Of a stretch of DNA of 64,000 bases, positions 17,378 through 26,055 are shown piece after piece. The stretch comes from Martinezella lusitana. GTDB lineage: Bacteria; Pseudomonadota; Alphaproteobacteria; Rhizobiales; Rhizobiaceae. A program made the translations under genes and the position numbers. Within the stretch, counting starts at the first letter, position 1; each line of letters begins with the position of its first letter. The stretch is taken from contig NZ_JACHBG010000002.1 in assembly GCF_014207095.1 (NCBI RefSeq), positions 620,001 through 684,000 on the forward strand. The letters run 5' to 3'. Below the pieces are notes generated by a model that saw nothing but the letters and a program-made list of their open reading frames with translations, did no database searches and was not told the DNA's origin.

Positions 17378-18294
17378 GGCTGCCCTCCCGACGCTGCTCG
17401 TGCAGGCATGCCGGAAAGATACATGTGCACGGCCACCAGCGCTTCCGACGCCAGGTGATCGGTGCGATGGCTGATGAAGGTCCAGCCGAGATGGCGCAGC
17501 GATTGGCCGAGATTTTCGCGGCGGGCGAGATAAGCGCGCTGATAATCCTCGCGCAGGTTTTCGGCGCGACCGGCCATCAGCTTCGAGCCGGTTTCAGGAT
17601 CGCTGAACTCGGTGCGGCCGTTATAGGGGAAGATTTCCTCGGCCGGATCTGCGACCTCGATGACGTGGCCGCGCAGTCCGCGACGTGCCAGCGGCCCGAT
17701 CCTGCCCATGACGCTGTCGGCATCATCAAGAAAATCGCCGATGAGCACGATATCACTCCAGCCACGGATCATCGCCGTCTGCGGCAGACCGCCTTCGAGC
17801 GGCGTATGCATCAGGGCCGCAGCCAATCGTTCGGCCGCATTGCGGGTTGAAACCGGCTCCATGACACCGGGGCAACCGATCCGTTCGCCCGAACGGGAAA
17901 GGATCTCGGCAAGCGCCAGCATGATGACCAGGGCACGACCTTCCTTGGAAACGTGGCCGTAGGTCGATTTGTACATCATGGATGGCGAGAGGTCCGCCCA
18001 AAGCCAGATCGTGTGAGCGGCCTCCCACTCATGATCGCGGATATAGGTATGATCGTCGCGGGCCGAGCGTCGCCAGTCGATGCGCGAAAGGCTCTCGCCT
18101 TCGGTATAGGGGCGAAACTGCCAGAAATTCTCGCCGATGCCCCGTTTGCGCCGGCCGTGCCAGCCGGCAATCACGGTATTGGCGATGCGCTTGGCTTCGA
18201 CAAGGCAATCCGGCACGAGAGCGGCGCGGCTGCGGGCTCGGGAGAGCGCATCATTGCCCGAAGTCGGTCCGGCGATCTGTCCGATGGATGCCAC
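17374..18294 (-). CDS. DUF58 domain protein (MoxR partner)
   Basis: A 306-aa soluble protein. The DUF58 signature spans RRKRGIGENFWQFRPYTEGE, SRIDWRRSARDD and the VWA-type metal site ADLSPSM (about residues 92-98), where DxSxS is intact. In known systems DUF58 proteins form the client-facing partner of MoxR ATPases. It lies 26 bases after the MoxR stop and overlaps the next gene by four bases (ATGA), showing a coupled operon. Confidence 0.9.
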   Translation of the reverse strand: MASIGQIAGPTSGNDALSRARSRAALVPDCLVEAKRIANTVIAGWHGRRKRGIGENFWQFRPYTEGESLSRIDWRRSARDDHTYIRDHEWEAAHTIWLWADLSPSMMYKSTYGHVSKEGRALVIMLALAEILSRSGERIGCPGVMEPVSTRNAAERLAAALMHTPLEGGLPQTAMIRGWSDIVLIGDFLDDADSVMGRIGPLARRGLRGHVIEVADPAEEIFPYNGRTEFSDPETGSKLMAGRAENLREDYQRAYLARRENLGQSLRHLGWTFISHRTDHLASEALVAVHMYLSGMPARAASGGQP

Positions 18295-18320
18295 GCGCTA
18301 TACTCTCCTCGACATCCGGC

Positions 18321-19334
18321 TTAGGTTCTCGACTGCTTTACCAGCCCTGCAATGACATCGCGCACGGACATGCCTTCGGCGCGGGCAGCAAAGGTCAGCG
18401 CCATGCGATGCTCGAGCACCGGTTCTGCAAGCGCATGCACGTCGTCGATCGACGGTGCAAGGCGGCCTTCATACAGCGCGCGAGCACGGGCGCAAAGCAT
18501 CATGGCCTGGCCTGCGCGCGGGCCGGGACCCCAGGCGACATGCTTGTCGGTCGAGGCATTGCCCTGGCCGGGACGGGCGGAACGTACGAGAGACAGGATG
18601 GCATCGACCACGCCGTCACTGACGGGCATCTGGCGGATCAGCTGCTGGATCTCCAGCAGGCGCGCAGCATCGATGACGGCCTGCGGCGTCGCTTCGCTCA
18701 GGCCTGTGGTTTCGAGCAGGATGCGGCGCTCATCGGCAAGTTCCGGATAGCCGACATCGACCTGCAGGAGGAAGCGGTCGAGCTGGGCTTCCGGCAGTGG
18801 GTAGGTGCCTTCCTGCTCGAGCGGATTCTGGGTCGCGAGCACATGGAAGGGCGCGGGCAGATCGTAGCGCTGGCCGGCGATGGTGACGTGATATTCCTGC
18901 ATCGACTGCAGCAGCGCCGACTGCGTGCGCGGCGAGGCGCGGTTGATTTCGTCGGCCATCAGCAATTGCGCGAAGACCGGACCTTTGACGAAGCGGAAGG
19001 AGCGGCGGCCGGTTTCATCCTGGTCCATGACTTCGGAGCCGAGAATGTCCGAAGGCATCAGATCCGGCGTAAACTGCACGCGATTGGAGGCAAGGCCGAG
19101 GACTGCGCCGAGCGTGGTAACGAGCTTCGTCTTCGCAAGACCCGGCACGCCGACCAGCAGGGCATGACCGCCGGCGAGCACGGCAAGCAGGGTATTCTCC
19201 ACCACGCTTTCCTGACCGAAAATGACCTTCGAAACCTCCTGGCGAACGGCGGCAATATCGCCCAGCGCCTTTTCGGCTGCAGCGATGATGGCCTGCTCGT
19301 CGAGGTTCGTTTCGGTCGATTTGATCATGCCCAT
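18321..19334 (-). CDS. MoxR-family AAA+ ATPase
   Basis: A 337-aa AAA+ protein: Walker A GVPGLAKTK (about residues 62-70), Walker B LLMADEINR (about 123-131), and the sensor region HVLATQNPLEQEGTYPLPEA. MoxR ATPases act as chaperones that insert metals or mature membrane and periplasmic complexes, working with VWA proteins. This is the first gene of a four- or five-gene operon (MoxR, DUF58, DUF4159, amidotransferase-like, perhaps an acetyltransferase). It is divergent from the DUF1285 gene across 168 bases that should hold both promoters. Confidence 0.95.
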   Translation of the reverse strand: MGMIKSTETNLDEQAIIAAAEKALGDIAAVRQEVSKVIFGQESVVENTLLAVLAGGHALLVGVPGLAKTKLVTTLGAVLGLASNRVQFTPDLMPSDILGSEVMDQDETGRRSFRFVKGPVFAQLLMADEINRASPRTQSALLQSMQEYHVTIAGQRYDLPAPFHVLATQNPLEQEGTYPLPEAQLDRFLLQVDVGYPELADERRILLETTGLSEATPQAVIDAARLLEIQQLIRQMPVSDGVVDAILSLVRSARPGQGNASTDKHVAWGPGPRAGQAMMLCARARALYEGRLAPSIDDVHALAEPVLEHRMALTFAARAEGMSVRDVIAGLVKQSRT

Positions 19335-19502
19335 TTGCGTCTCCAGTGGCAGAAAAACGGTGCGCGCGATTCGCAGACCTTACACATTTGCCCCATAATC
19401 AATACAGCTTATCGCCACGAACATGGCTGACAAGCGCGTTTCGAATGACTATCTCGTGAGAAACTGTCGTATTCGTGATTAACCGCCAACCGGGACGGAA
19501 GA

Positions 19503-20126
19503 ATGGCAACTGAGGAAATCAGGGCAACGGGCGACGCAGCGAGCTTGGCAGCGCTGATTTCGCGCGCCGCCGGTGATAGCGGCGGCCGCAAAAAGGGGCT
19601 GCCGCCCGTCGAGCGCTGGAATCCGCCATTCTGCGGCGATATCGACATGGAAATCCGGCCTGACGGAACCTGGTTCTATCTCGGCACGCCGATTGGACGT
19701 GCGCCACTGGTGCGGCTGTTTTCCACCGTCCTGCGCAAGGATGAGGACGGAAAGACCTATCTCGTCACGCCTGTGGAAAAGGTCGGCATCCAGGTGGTCG
19801 ATGCGCCCTTCGTCGCCGTTGAGATGAGCGTGACCGAGCGTGACGGCCGGCGCGTGCTGACCTTCCGCACCAATGTCGGCGATGTCGTCGAAGCGGGCAG
19901 GGATCATCCGATCCGCTTCGTCATCCGCGGCGAAAACGACGAGCTGAAGCCCTATCTGCATGTTCGCGGGCGGCTTGACGCGCTGGTGACGCGCGCGGTC
20001 ATGTATGATCTCGTCGAACTCGGTGAACCTGTCGAAATCGCCGGGCGCGAGATGTTCTGCGTGCGCTCCAGCGGCTCTATATTCCCGATCATGCCGGTTG
20101 CCGAATTGGATGCGCTGACGCGATGA
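19503..20126 (+). CDS. DUF1285 protein
   Basis: A 207-aa cytoplasmic protein. The DUF1285 features are PPVERWNPPFCGDIDMEIRP, the strand DGTWFYLGTPIGR, PLVRLFSTVLRKDEDG and YLVTPVEKVGIQV. The family has no firmly known activity. The gene begins an operon with a CoA-type NUDIX hydrolase and a CCA-adding enzyme; all three overlap by four bases, so it is translated together with two nucleotide- and RNA-processing enzymes. Confidence 0.88.
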   Translation: MATEEIRATGDAASLAALISRAAGDSGGRKKGLPPVERWNPPFCGDIDMEIRPDGTWFYLGTPIGRAPLVRLFSTVLRKDEDGKTYLVTPVEKVGIQVVDAPFVAVEMSVTERDGRRVLTFRTNVGDVVEAGRDHPIRFVIRGENDELKPYLHVRGRLDALVTRAVMYDLVELGEPVEIAGREMFCVRSSGSIFPIMPVAELDALTR

Positions 20127-20758
20127 GCGAATTCCCTCTCTATTCCGCAGATGAGTTTCGGCGCCGTGCGCTCCAGCAGAGCGGCGGCCCGGTCGAGCTT
20201 GCCTGGCGCGATCACGGCGACCATCGCCTCAATCCCGAAACCATATTGCAGGTCGAGGGGCTGAAGCTGAAGGATGCCGCCGTTCTCATTCCCGTTGTCG
20301 ATAGTGGCGCCGACGCCAAGGTGATCTTCACGCTGCGAACCTCGACCCTGCGCAAGCATTCCGGCCAGATCGCCTTTCCGGGCGGTGCCATCGACCCGGA
20401 GGATGCTTCGCCGGAAATGGCTGCCGTGCGCGAGGCAGGCGAAGAGATCGGGCTTGCGGATATCTTCATCGAGCCCGTAGCGCGCCTGCCGCATTATCTG
20501 GCGGCGACCGGTTTTCGCATCACGCCGATCCTGGCGGTGGTGAAGCCGGGTTTCGATCTGGCGCTGAACCCGACCGAGGTGGAAGACGCCTTCGAGGTGC
20601 CGCTCTCCTTCCTGATGGATCCAAACCACCATACGACTGACACCATGCTCTGGCAGGGAACCGAACGTCATTTCTATCGCATGCCCTATGGGCAGCGCAT
20701 GATTTGGGGCATTACGGCGGGCATCGTCCGCACGCTTTATGAAAGGCTTTACACATGA
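20123..20758 (+). CDS. CoA pyrophosphatase (NUDIX hydrolase)
   Basis: A 211-aa protein. The stretch RKHSGQIAFPGGAIDPEDAS leads into a NUDIX box ending AVREAGEEIGL (about residues 73-112); HSGQ.AFPGG is the UPF0035 signature of coenzyme A diphosphatases, which split CoA to phosphopantetheine and 3',5'-ADP. It overlaps DUF1285 and the CCA enzyme by four bases each (ATGA), so the three form a tight operon. Confidence 0.9.
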   Translation: MSEFPLYSADEFRRRALQQSGGPVELAWRDHGDHRLNPETILQVEGLKLKDAAVLIPVVDSGADAKVIFTLRTSTLRKHSGQIAFPGGAIDPEDASPEMAAVREAGEEIGLADIFIEPVARLPHYLAATGFRITPILAVVKPGFDLALNPTEVEDAFEVPLSFLMDPNHHTTDTMLWQGTERHFYRMPYGQRMIWGITAGIVRTLYERLYT

Positions 20759-22011
20759 CCTCCGTCGCCGCCGAGCCCTGGTTTCGTGATAAGGCGCTGC
20801 AGCGGGTGCTGGCGTTGCTGAATGCCGATGGCGGCGAAGGCCGCGTCGTCGGCGGAGCCGTGCGCAACAGTCTCATGGGGTTGCCTGTCGCCGATATCGA
20901 TATTGCGACGTCACTCTTGCCGGAGACTGTGGTCGAAAGAGCCGCGGTGGCTGGAATCAAGGCCGTGCCGACCGGCATCGCGCATGGAACGGTCACGCTC
21001 GTCATCGACGGCACACCGTTCGAGATCACCACTTTGCGGCGCGATGTTGAAACCGACGGACGGCGCGCAATCGTAGCTTTCAGCGAGGATTGGCAGGCGG
21101 ATGCGGAACGGCGCGACCTGACGATCAACGCGCTCTATGCGTCTGCTGATGGTAGCGTCGTGGATCTCGTTGACGGGCTTGCCGATCTGGAGCGCCGCAA
21201 TATCCGCTTCATCGGCGATGCCGCAACGCGGATTGCCGAGGATTATCTGCGCATATTGCGCTTCTTCCGCTTCTTCGCCCACTATGGCAACGGCCGGCCG
21301 GATGCTGACGGACTGCGCGCCTGCGCCGCCGCCCGATCGAAGATCGCGACATTGTCGGCCGAGCGCGTCTGGTCAGAGATGAAGAAGCTGCTTTCGGCGG
21401 GGGATCCCGGTCGAGCGTTGCTCTGGATGCGTCAGGTGGGTGTGCTGACCGAGGTTCTGCCGGAAACGGAAAAATGGGGCATCGACGCCATTCCGGCCCT
21501 GATTGCCACCGAGCAGGCGCTCGATTGGGTCGCCGATCCGTTGCTGCGGCTTGCCGCCATCGTGCCGCCGGACGCAGGCAGACTTGCGAAGTTGGCAGAG
21601 CGGCTGCGCCTTTCGAAGGCCGAAGCAGGCCATATGCAGGCCTGGGCAAGCGCGCCCGCTATCAAGGATGATATATCGGAGGCCGCATTCGACCGGTTGC
21701 TCTATCGCCACGATCCAATCGGCGTCACGGTTCGGCTGAAGCTGGCGCTCGCTGTTGCGCGCGGCAAGGCGGAAGGGGATTTTGAGGAAATGGCCCGTTC
21801 TGCCAGGCTTGGCAACTTGCTAGAGCGCGCGTCGAAATGGAAGAAGCCCGCCTTTCCGCTCAGTGGCTCGGATGCGCTGGCCGCCGGCGTCACCGCCGGC
21901 CCGCGTGTCGGAGAGTTGCTTGGCAAGCTGGAGCAGGAATGGCTCGAAGGAAACTTTACGGATGACCGGGCGAAGCTTCTCGCCCGGCTGAAGGATCTGG
22001 CAAGCGCCTGA
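20755..22011 (+). CDS. CCA-adding enzyme / poly(A) polymerase family nucleotidyltransferase
   Basis: A 418-aa class II tRNA nucleotidyltransferase-like protein. The head domain has GGAVRNSLMGLPVADIDIAT (about residues 28-47), holding the G-G-x-V-R motif and the catalytic D-x-D, then RRDLTINALYAS (about 119-130) and the neck motif RFIGDAATRIAEDYLRILRF. It should build or repair the CCA end of tRNAs. A poly(A) polymerase role cannot be excluded by sequence alone. It is the last gene of the three-gene overlapping operon and is convergent with a small gene at 22026. Confidence 0.93.
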   Translation: MTSVAAEPWFRDKALQRVLALLNADGGEGRVVGGAVRNSLMGLPVADIDIATSLLPETVVERAAVAGIKAVPTGIAHGTVTLVIDGTPFEITTLRRDVETDGRRAIVAFSEDWQADAERRDLTINALYASADGSVVDLVDGLADLERRNIRFIGDAATRIAEDYLRILRFFRFFAHYGNGRPDADGLRACAAARSKIATLSAERVWSEMKKLLSAGDPGRALLWMRQVGVLTEVLPETEKWGIDAIPALIATEQALDWVADPLLRLAAIVPPDAGRLAKLAERLRLSKAEAGHMQAWASAPAIKDDISEAAFDRLLYRHDPIGVTVRLKLALAVARGKAEGDFEEMARSARLGNLLERASKWKKPAFPLSGSDALAAGVTAGPRVGELLGKLEQEWLEGNFTDDRAKLLARLKDLASA

Positions 22012-22025
22012 CGGCAAGGTGCCGA

Positions 22026-22211
22026 TCAGGCCGCATTTGCCTCGTCGCGAATGCGTGTCTTGATATTGTCGATCATGTTTTCCCGGACGATTGTTTCGCC
22101 ATGAGCGTCCCGCAAGTGCTCGACGGCGCGACGAACCACTTCGGCATCGTCCTTGGCGCGCGTGTGCCATGTGCAGCCGGGAACTAATGTACCGCATTCG
22201 AACAGTCGCAT
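22026..22211 (-). CDS. Small DUF1059-like protein
   Basis: A 61-aa protein. The arrangement CGTLVPGCTWHTRA with two Cys and one His, followed by VVRRAVEHLRDAHGE, fits the DUF1059 family of predicted small metal-binding proteins. GAGGAGGA stands just before the ATG. A 15-bp perfect inverted repeat lies 25 bases upstream (22236-22273), within its likely leader or promoter. Function unknown; neighbours give no hint. Confidence 0.75.
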   Translation of the reverse strand: MRLFECGTLVPGCTWHTRAKDDAEVVRRAVEHLRDAHGETIVRENMIDNIKTRIRDEANAA

Positions 22212-22235
22212 ATCTTCCTCCTCATTCTTCTACGG

Positions 22236-22273
22236 CGTTTAACCTTCATGTCTTTCGGCATGAAGGTTAAACG
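22236..22273. repeat. 15-bp perfect inverted repeat before the DUF1059-like gene
   Basis: CGTTTAACCTTCATG (22236-22250) is mirrored by CATGAAGGTTAAACG (22259-22273) with an 8-base loop. No T-run follows on either strand, so a terminator is less likely than an operator or an mRNA leader hairpin for the gene at 22026-22211. Confidence 0.6.
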
Positions 22274-22340
22274 CAACGGGCAGGGAAAGGTTTCTTTGTC
22301 CGGCAAAGCCCTTGGCCTGCCGGACGCGCTTCTTCGGATG

Positions 22341-22619
22341 TTAGTCCGGCATGGCCCAGGATTTAAAGCAGTCGGACGACTGATACCCGGTGATAGGCAC
22401 TTGTCTAGCCGAACGATCGGCCTCCATGCGAGCGATGTCGCGTGGTGACTTACCTGCAAGCTGCATTCTCACCTGTTCGATGAAGCAGGACAGGGGTAAA
22501 TCGGATCCACTGCGGACCCGCATATCCTCCGCTAGCCGGACAACGAACTCCGGACTATCGACTGTGCGCGAAAGCTTCTTTTCCTTGGAAACTTCCGTGA
22601 CTTGATTCTGTACTGCCAT
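22341..22619 (-). CDS. Small protein of unknown function
   Basis: A 92-aa soluble protein without signal peptide or membrane segment. Strong GGAGGAGG precedes ATG 22619, the best evidence that it is a real gene. The middle (about residues 20-65) looks helical and charged. I do not recognise a family. It is on the same strand as the small metal-binding-type gene, separated by 129 bases that contain the long inverted repeat. Confidence 0.6.
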   Translation of the reverse strand: MAVQNQVTEVSKEKKLSRTVDSPEFVVRLAEDMRVRSGSDLPLSCFIEQVRMQLAGKSPRDIARMEADRSARQVPITGYQSSDCFKSWAMPD

Positions 22620-22711
22620 TACAACCTCCTCCGATTGAAACGAGCATTACGTAACCTAGGCACTCACTCCGCCGATTTCAGGGCTTATCTGATCATTTTA
22701 TATTGAACGCC

Positions 22712-22816
22712 CTACAGCATCGGCCCGAAAATCGGAATCGATTTTCGGAAAGCCTGATGCGTAGACTAAGAGATTTAGAACGTCCTTTGCACTTCCGTAA
22801 GGAAGCATACGCTCTA
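22712..22816. repeat. Palindromic intergenic repeat reaching the hemF stop codon
   Basis: CTACAGCATC and GATGCGTAG form outer arms around the perfect CGAAAATCG-GAAT-CGATTTTCG palindrome (22726-22747). A second part runs to the edge motif GCTCTA at 22811-22816, whose last three bases are the hemF stop (TAG on the minus strand). The design resembles rhizobial intergenic palindromes, of a different type from copies A and B. Confidence 0.5.
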
Positions 22817-23725
22817 AGGCCAACGCACCACCGGCGGCATGGACGACAAGATCGACTCGACATTGCCGCCCGTCTTAAGCCCGAAGATTGTACCCCTATC
22901 ATATAACAAATTGAACTCAACATAACGCCCGCGGCGGATTAATTGTTCGTCGCGCTCGTCTTCGGTCCAAGTCTCGTTGAAATTCGAGCGGACAATGCGC
23001 GGGTAGACCATGGAAAAGGCGCGCCCGACGTCGCGGGTAAAGGCAAAATCGGCGTTCCAGCCGCCCGCTTCCTCCGGCGAATGCAGCCAGTCGAAGAAGA
23101 TGCCGCCGATGCCGCGGGCCTCGTTGCGGTGCTTCAGGAAGAAATACTCATCGCACCAGGTCTTGTAGCGCTGGTAATTCGCGACGTCGTGGCGATCACA
23201 GACGATCTGCATGGCGCGATGGAAAAGGACGCTGTCGGGATCTTCCTGGGTGCGCCGACGGTCGAGCACCGGCGTCAGGTCGGCACCGCCGCCGAACCAA
23301 TGGCTCGTCGTGACCACCATGCGGGTATTCATGTGCACGGCCGGCACGTTCGGGTTAACCGGATGGGCGATCAGTGACAGGCCGGAAGCCCAGAAGCGCG
23401 GATCTTCCTCTGCACCCGGGATCTGGCTACGGAAATCGGGAGAGAATTCGCCATAGACCGTCGACGTGTGGACGCCGACCTTCTCGAAAACGCGGCCTTC
23501 CATCATCGACATACGGCCGCCGCCACCCTGGCCGTTTTCCCTCAGCCAATCCTTCGCGACGAACCTTCCCGGTTCCTGATCGGAAAGAGGTCCGGCAAGC
23601 TCGTCTTCCAGCTTCTCGAACTCGGCGCAAATCGCATCGCGCAGGCTCTCGAACCAGGCTCGGGCGGCCTCCTTCTTTGCTTCAATATCCTCAGGCAGTC
23701 CTTTGGGAAGATTGGGTCGTTCCAT
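22814..23725 (-). CDS. hemF: Oxygen-dependent coproporphyrinogen III oxidase
   Basis: A 303-aa enzyme that converts coproporphyrinogen III to protoporphyrinogen IX with O2, in the cytoplasm. The family signature is clear: [20 protein letters not shown] followed by TPVLD (about residues 131-155), [11 protein letters not shown] (about 210-220), and the C-terminal [20 protein letters not shown]. It has its own upstream region (divergent from the small gene at 23900). The stop codon falls at the edge of a palindromic repeat. Confidence 0.97.
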   Translation of the reverse strand: MERPNLPKGLPEDIEAKKEAARAWFESLRDAICAEFEKLEDELAGPLSDQEPGRFVAKDWLRENGQGGGGRMSMMEGRVFEKVGVHTSTVYGEFSPDFRSQIPGAEEDPRFWASGLSLIAHPVNPNVPAVHMNTRMVVTTSHWFGGGADLTPVLDRRRTQEDPDSVLFHRAMQIVCDRHDVANYQRYKTWCDEYFFLKHRNEARGIGGIFFDWLHSPEEAGGWNADFAFTRDVGRAFSMVYPRIVRSNFNETWTEDERDEQLIRRGRYVEFNLLYDRGTIFGLKTGGNVESILSSMPPVVRWP

Positions 23726-23899
23726 TCATGCTCTCCGATGGTGCGAGCGGCCGGCGGCTCACGATTCGCATCCTATGTATCGTGATCGTGAATAACAGCA
23801 ACTCTGCGGCGCAGCCAGTGCAGCGACGTCGCAGGAGAATCGACTCGCCAAATTCCCGGTGCGGTATTATGTTCCCTCTCTCAAAGGCGAGGTTTGATC

Positions 23900-24157
23900 A
23901 TGAAGATACCCGGACCGCCGCCCCTTGATGGGTTGAGAAGCAGAATATTCCGCTACCGGCAGGAGCATCCAGCCGGAGGAAAGAGCGATTTCGTTCGCGA
24001 GACCTATTGTCTCAGTCGTCCAGATGCACGTGCCAAGGCACGCGAATGGTTCGACGAATTTCCGAAGGCCGCCTATTGGACCGAAGTCGAAAGCTGGCGT
24101 CAGATCGAGGGCGACCGTATCGAATTCACCATGCGGCGCTTGCCGTCGGCGGATTGA
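23900..24157 (+). CDS. Small conserved-looking protein of unknown function
   Basis: An 85-aa basic, soluble protein starting at ATG 23900 after AAGGCGAGG. Residues about 35-60 (VRETYCLSRPDARAKAREWF) look helical. The overall shape, with alternating strand and helix, is seen in small rhizobial proteins without known role. It has no signal peptide or membrane segment. It is convergent with the Na/Pi symporter gene, 50 bases away. Confidence 0.6.
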   Translation: MKIPGPPPLDGLRSRIFRYRQEHPAGGKSDFVRETYCLSRPDARAKAREWFDEFPKAAYWTEVESWRQIEGDRIEFTMRRLPSAD

Positions 24158-24207
24158 AACGGACGAAGTGATCGTTTGCTGCGACAGGCAATGAGCCTGC
24201 GCGATGA

Positions 24208-25851
24208 CTATTGCGTGTTCCTCAACCGGCTTTCGATCAGCAGCCCGCTTTCATCCAGGATCGGATGAGCCACCGAGACGATGTGGGCGTTGATGCGTTT
24301 CAGGTCGCGCAGCATGTCCAGATGCAGCGAGCTGGTCTGCAGGCTGTCGACGCGACCGTCGCGCAGTCTTTCAAGGTGGCGCTCGGACGATTGCTTCTCA
24401 AGCCTGCGCACATCCACCTTCACTTCCATCAGCTGTCTCGCAAGATTGAAGTCGCGCGTGACGAGGATGGTCTGGGCGATGCGCAGGTTGTCGACTGTCA
24501 GGCTGAAGAGGCTTCGAAGCTCCCGATATCCGTCTTCCGAGAAGGTCAGGCCCTTGTCGATCTTCTTCGTCACCTGTTCGGCAAGGCCTTTCTCGATGAT
24601 GTCGCCGATATGCTCGAGGTTGATGGCATAGTCGATAATGACGATCGAGCGGCGGCCATTCTCATCGTCCAGTCCGTCACGTCCGAGTTTCGAGAGATAG
24701 ATCTTCACTTCCTGCTGGATGCGGTCGACGCGCTTTTCCAGAACCGGAATTTCCTTCAATGGCACCAGGTCATTGTTGTTGAAGGCATTTTCCGTGCGGA
24801 TCAGCATGCGCTCAATAAGGTCACCGACAGCGAGAACCTCGCGCGTGGCGCTGGCAAGCGCCACGACCGGCGTCTGAAGGGCCTGCTGGTCGAGGAACTT
24901 CGGCCCATCGTCGGTCTGCGGATCATTGGGAACGATCCTGAGCATGGTCTTCGACAGCAGTCGGGAGAAGGGCCATGCGCAAATGGCCAAGGCTATATTG
25001 AAGAGCAGGTGCACATCCACCGGCAGCTTGGCCGGTGAGAAATGCAGGCTTTGCATCCAGTCACCGATATAGCCGGCAAGCGGCAGTACGATGAGGCAGC
25101 CAATGGCGCGCACGATCAGGTTGCCCAGAGTGACGCGCCGGGCGGTCGCAGGACCGGAAAGCGTCGCCACGAGCGGCGGAACGGCACCCCCGAGATTGGC
25201 GCCGAGGACGAGGACGACCGTCAGGGCCGGTGACAAGATCCCCGTAGACGCAAGTGAGAGGATCAGTACGACGACGGCAAGGCTGGACGACGATACGAAG
25301 GCCAGCACCGCCGAGAAGATGAGCGCGACGGGCAACGCACCGTCGAGCAGCCCGATGAAGGCGCCGAGCGCTGCCGATTGCCGCATCGGAGCCGTGGCAA
25401 GGCTCAGAAGCTGCAGCGACAGCAGCATGAGCCCGATGCCGATGAGCGCGGCTCCTGCGCCCTGCTGCGAGGTGGAGGCGCGTCGATAAAGGACGATACC
25501 GATCAGGATGATGAGGGGAGAGAGCCATTCGATGCCGGTCGCGACAATCCATGCCGTGACCGCCGTGCCGACATTGGCGCCGAGCAGGACGATCTGCGCC
25601 ATGCTCGGCAGAACAAGGTCGCGTTCGACGAAGGAGGCGATCATCAGCGCTGTCGCGGTGGAGCTTTGCAATGCGATCGTCGCGAGGAAGCCAGATACGA
25701 ACGAACGCGGGCCACTGCGCGTTCCCTTGGCAAGGCCGGTTCTCAAGCGGGCGCCGAATGCCCGAGACACACCATCCTTCACCTGCGCAAGGCCAAACAG
25801 CAGCAGGCCGACGGCGCCGAACAGATTGATCATGACGATGGTGGATTCCAT
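24208..25851 (-). CDS. Na/Pi-cotransporter family protein with PhoU-like tail
   Basis: A 547-aa inner-membrane protein. The N-terminal part (about residues 1-310) carries eight or more hydrophobic segments with the internal repeat QSSTATALMIAS and SSSSLAVVVLIL, the QSST-type motif of NptA/YjbB phosphate transporters. The C-terminal part (about 340-540) is hydrophilic, helical and PhoU-like (ERMLIRTENAF, LEHIGDIIEKGL). It should export or import phosphate with sodium. About 200 AT-rich bases precede it, shared with nothing divergent. Confidence 0.92.
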   Translation of the reverse strand: MESTIVMINLFGAVGLLLFGLAQVKDGVSRAFGARLRTGLAKGTRSGPRSFVSGFLATIALQSSTATALMIASFVERDLVLPSMAQIVLLGANVGTAVTAWIVATGIEWLSPLIILIGIVLYRRASTSQQGAGAALIGIGLMLLSLQLLSLATAPMRQSAALGAFIGLLDGALPVALIFSAVLAFVSSSSLAVVVLILSLASTGILSPALTVVLVLGANLGGAVPPLVATLSGPATARRVTLGNLIVRAIGCLIVLPLAGYIGDWMQSLHFSPAKLPVDVHLLFNIALAICAWPFSRLLSKTMLRIVPNDPQTDDGPKFLDQQALQTPVVALASATREVLAVGDLIERMLIRTENAFNNNDLVPLKEIPVLEKRVDRIQQEVKIYLSKLGRDGLDDENGRRSIVIIDYAINLEHIGDIIEKGLAEQVTKKIDKGLTFSEDGYRELRSLFSLTVDNLRIAQTILVTRDFNLARQLMEVKVDVRRLEKQSSERHLERLRDGRVDSLQTSSLHLDMLRDLKRINAHIVSVAHPILDESGLLIESRLRNTQ

Positions 25852-26055
25852 TTTCTTCTAGGTCTTTCTCATGCCACCATGCCGAAGTGATTCCGAAAGC
25901 GATAATAACCTACTGAAAAGGCATGAATTTCAGCGTTTAATTCTGTTTTTTAATACGAGGCGATTTTGCTTGCCGGCTAAATATTATACGCCTGCTCAAG
26001 CCATAGTCCACAGTCGCTTGCGACATATTGGATCAATATTTGCGCACTGCGCGTT

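Noticed and set aside
17982..19430. 482-codon plus-strand frame over DUF58 and moxR
   Set aside because: Antisense to two well-supported genes; composition typical of a shadow frame.
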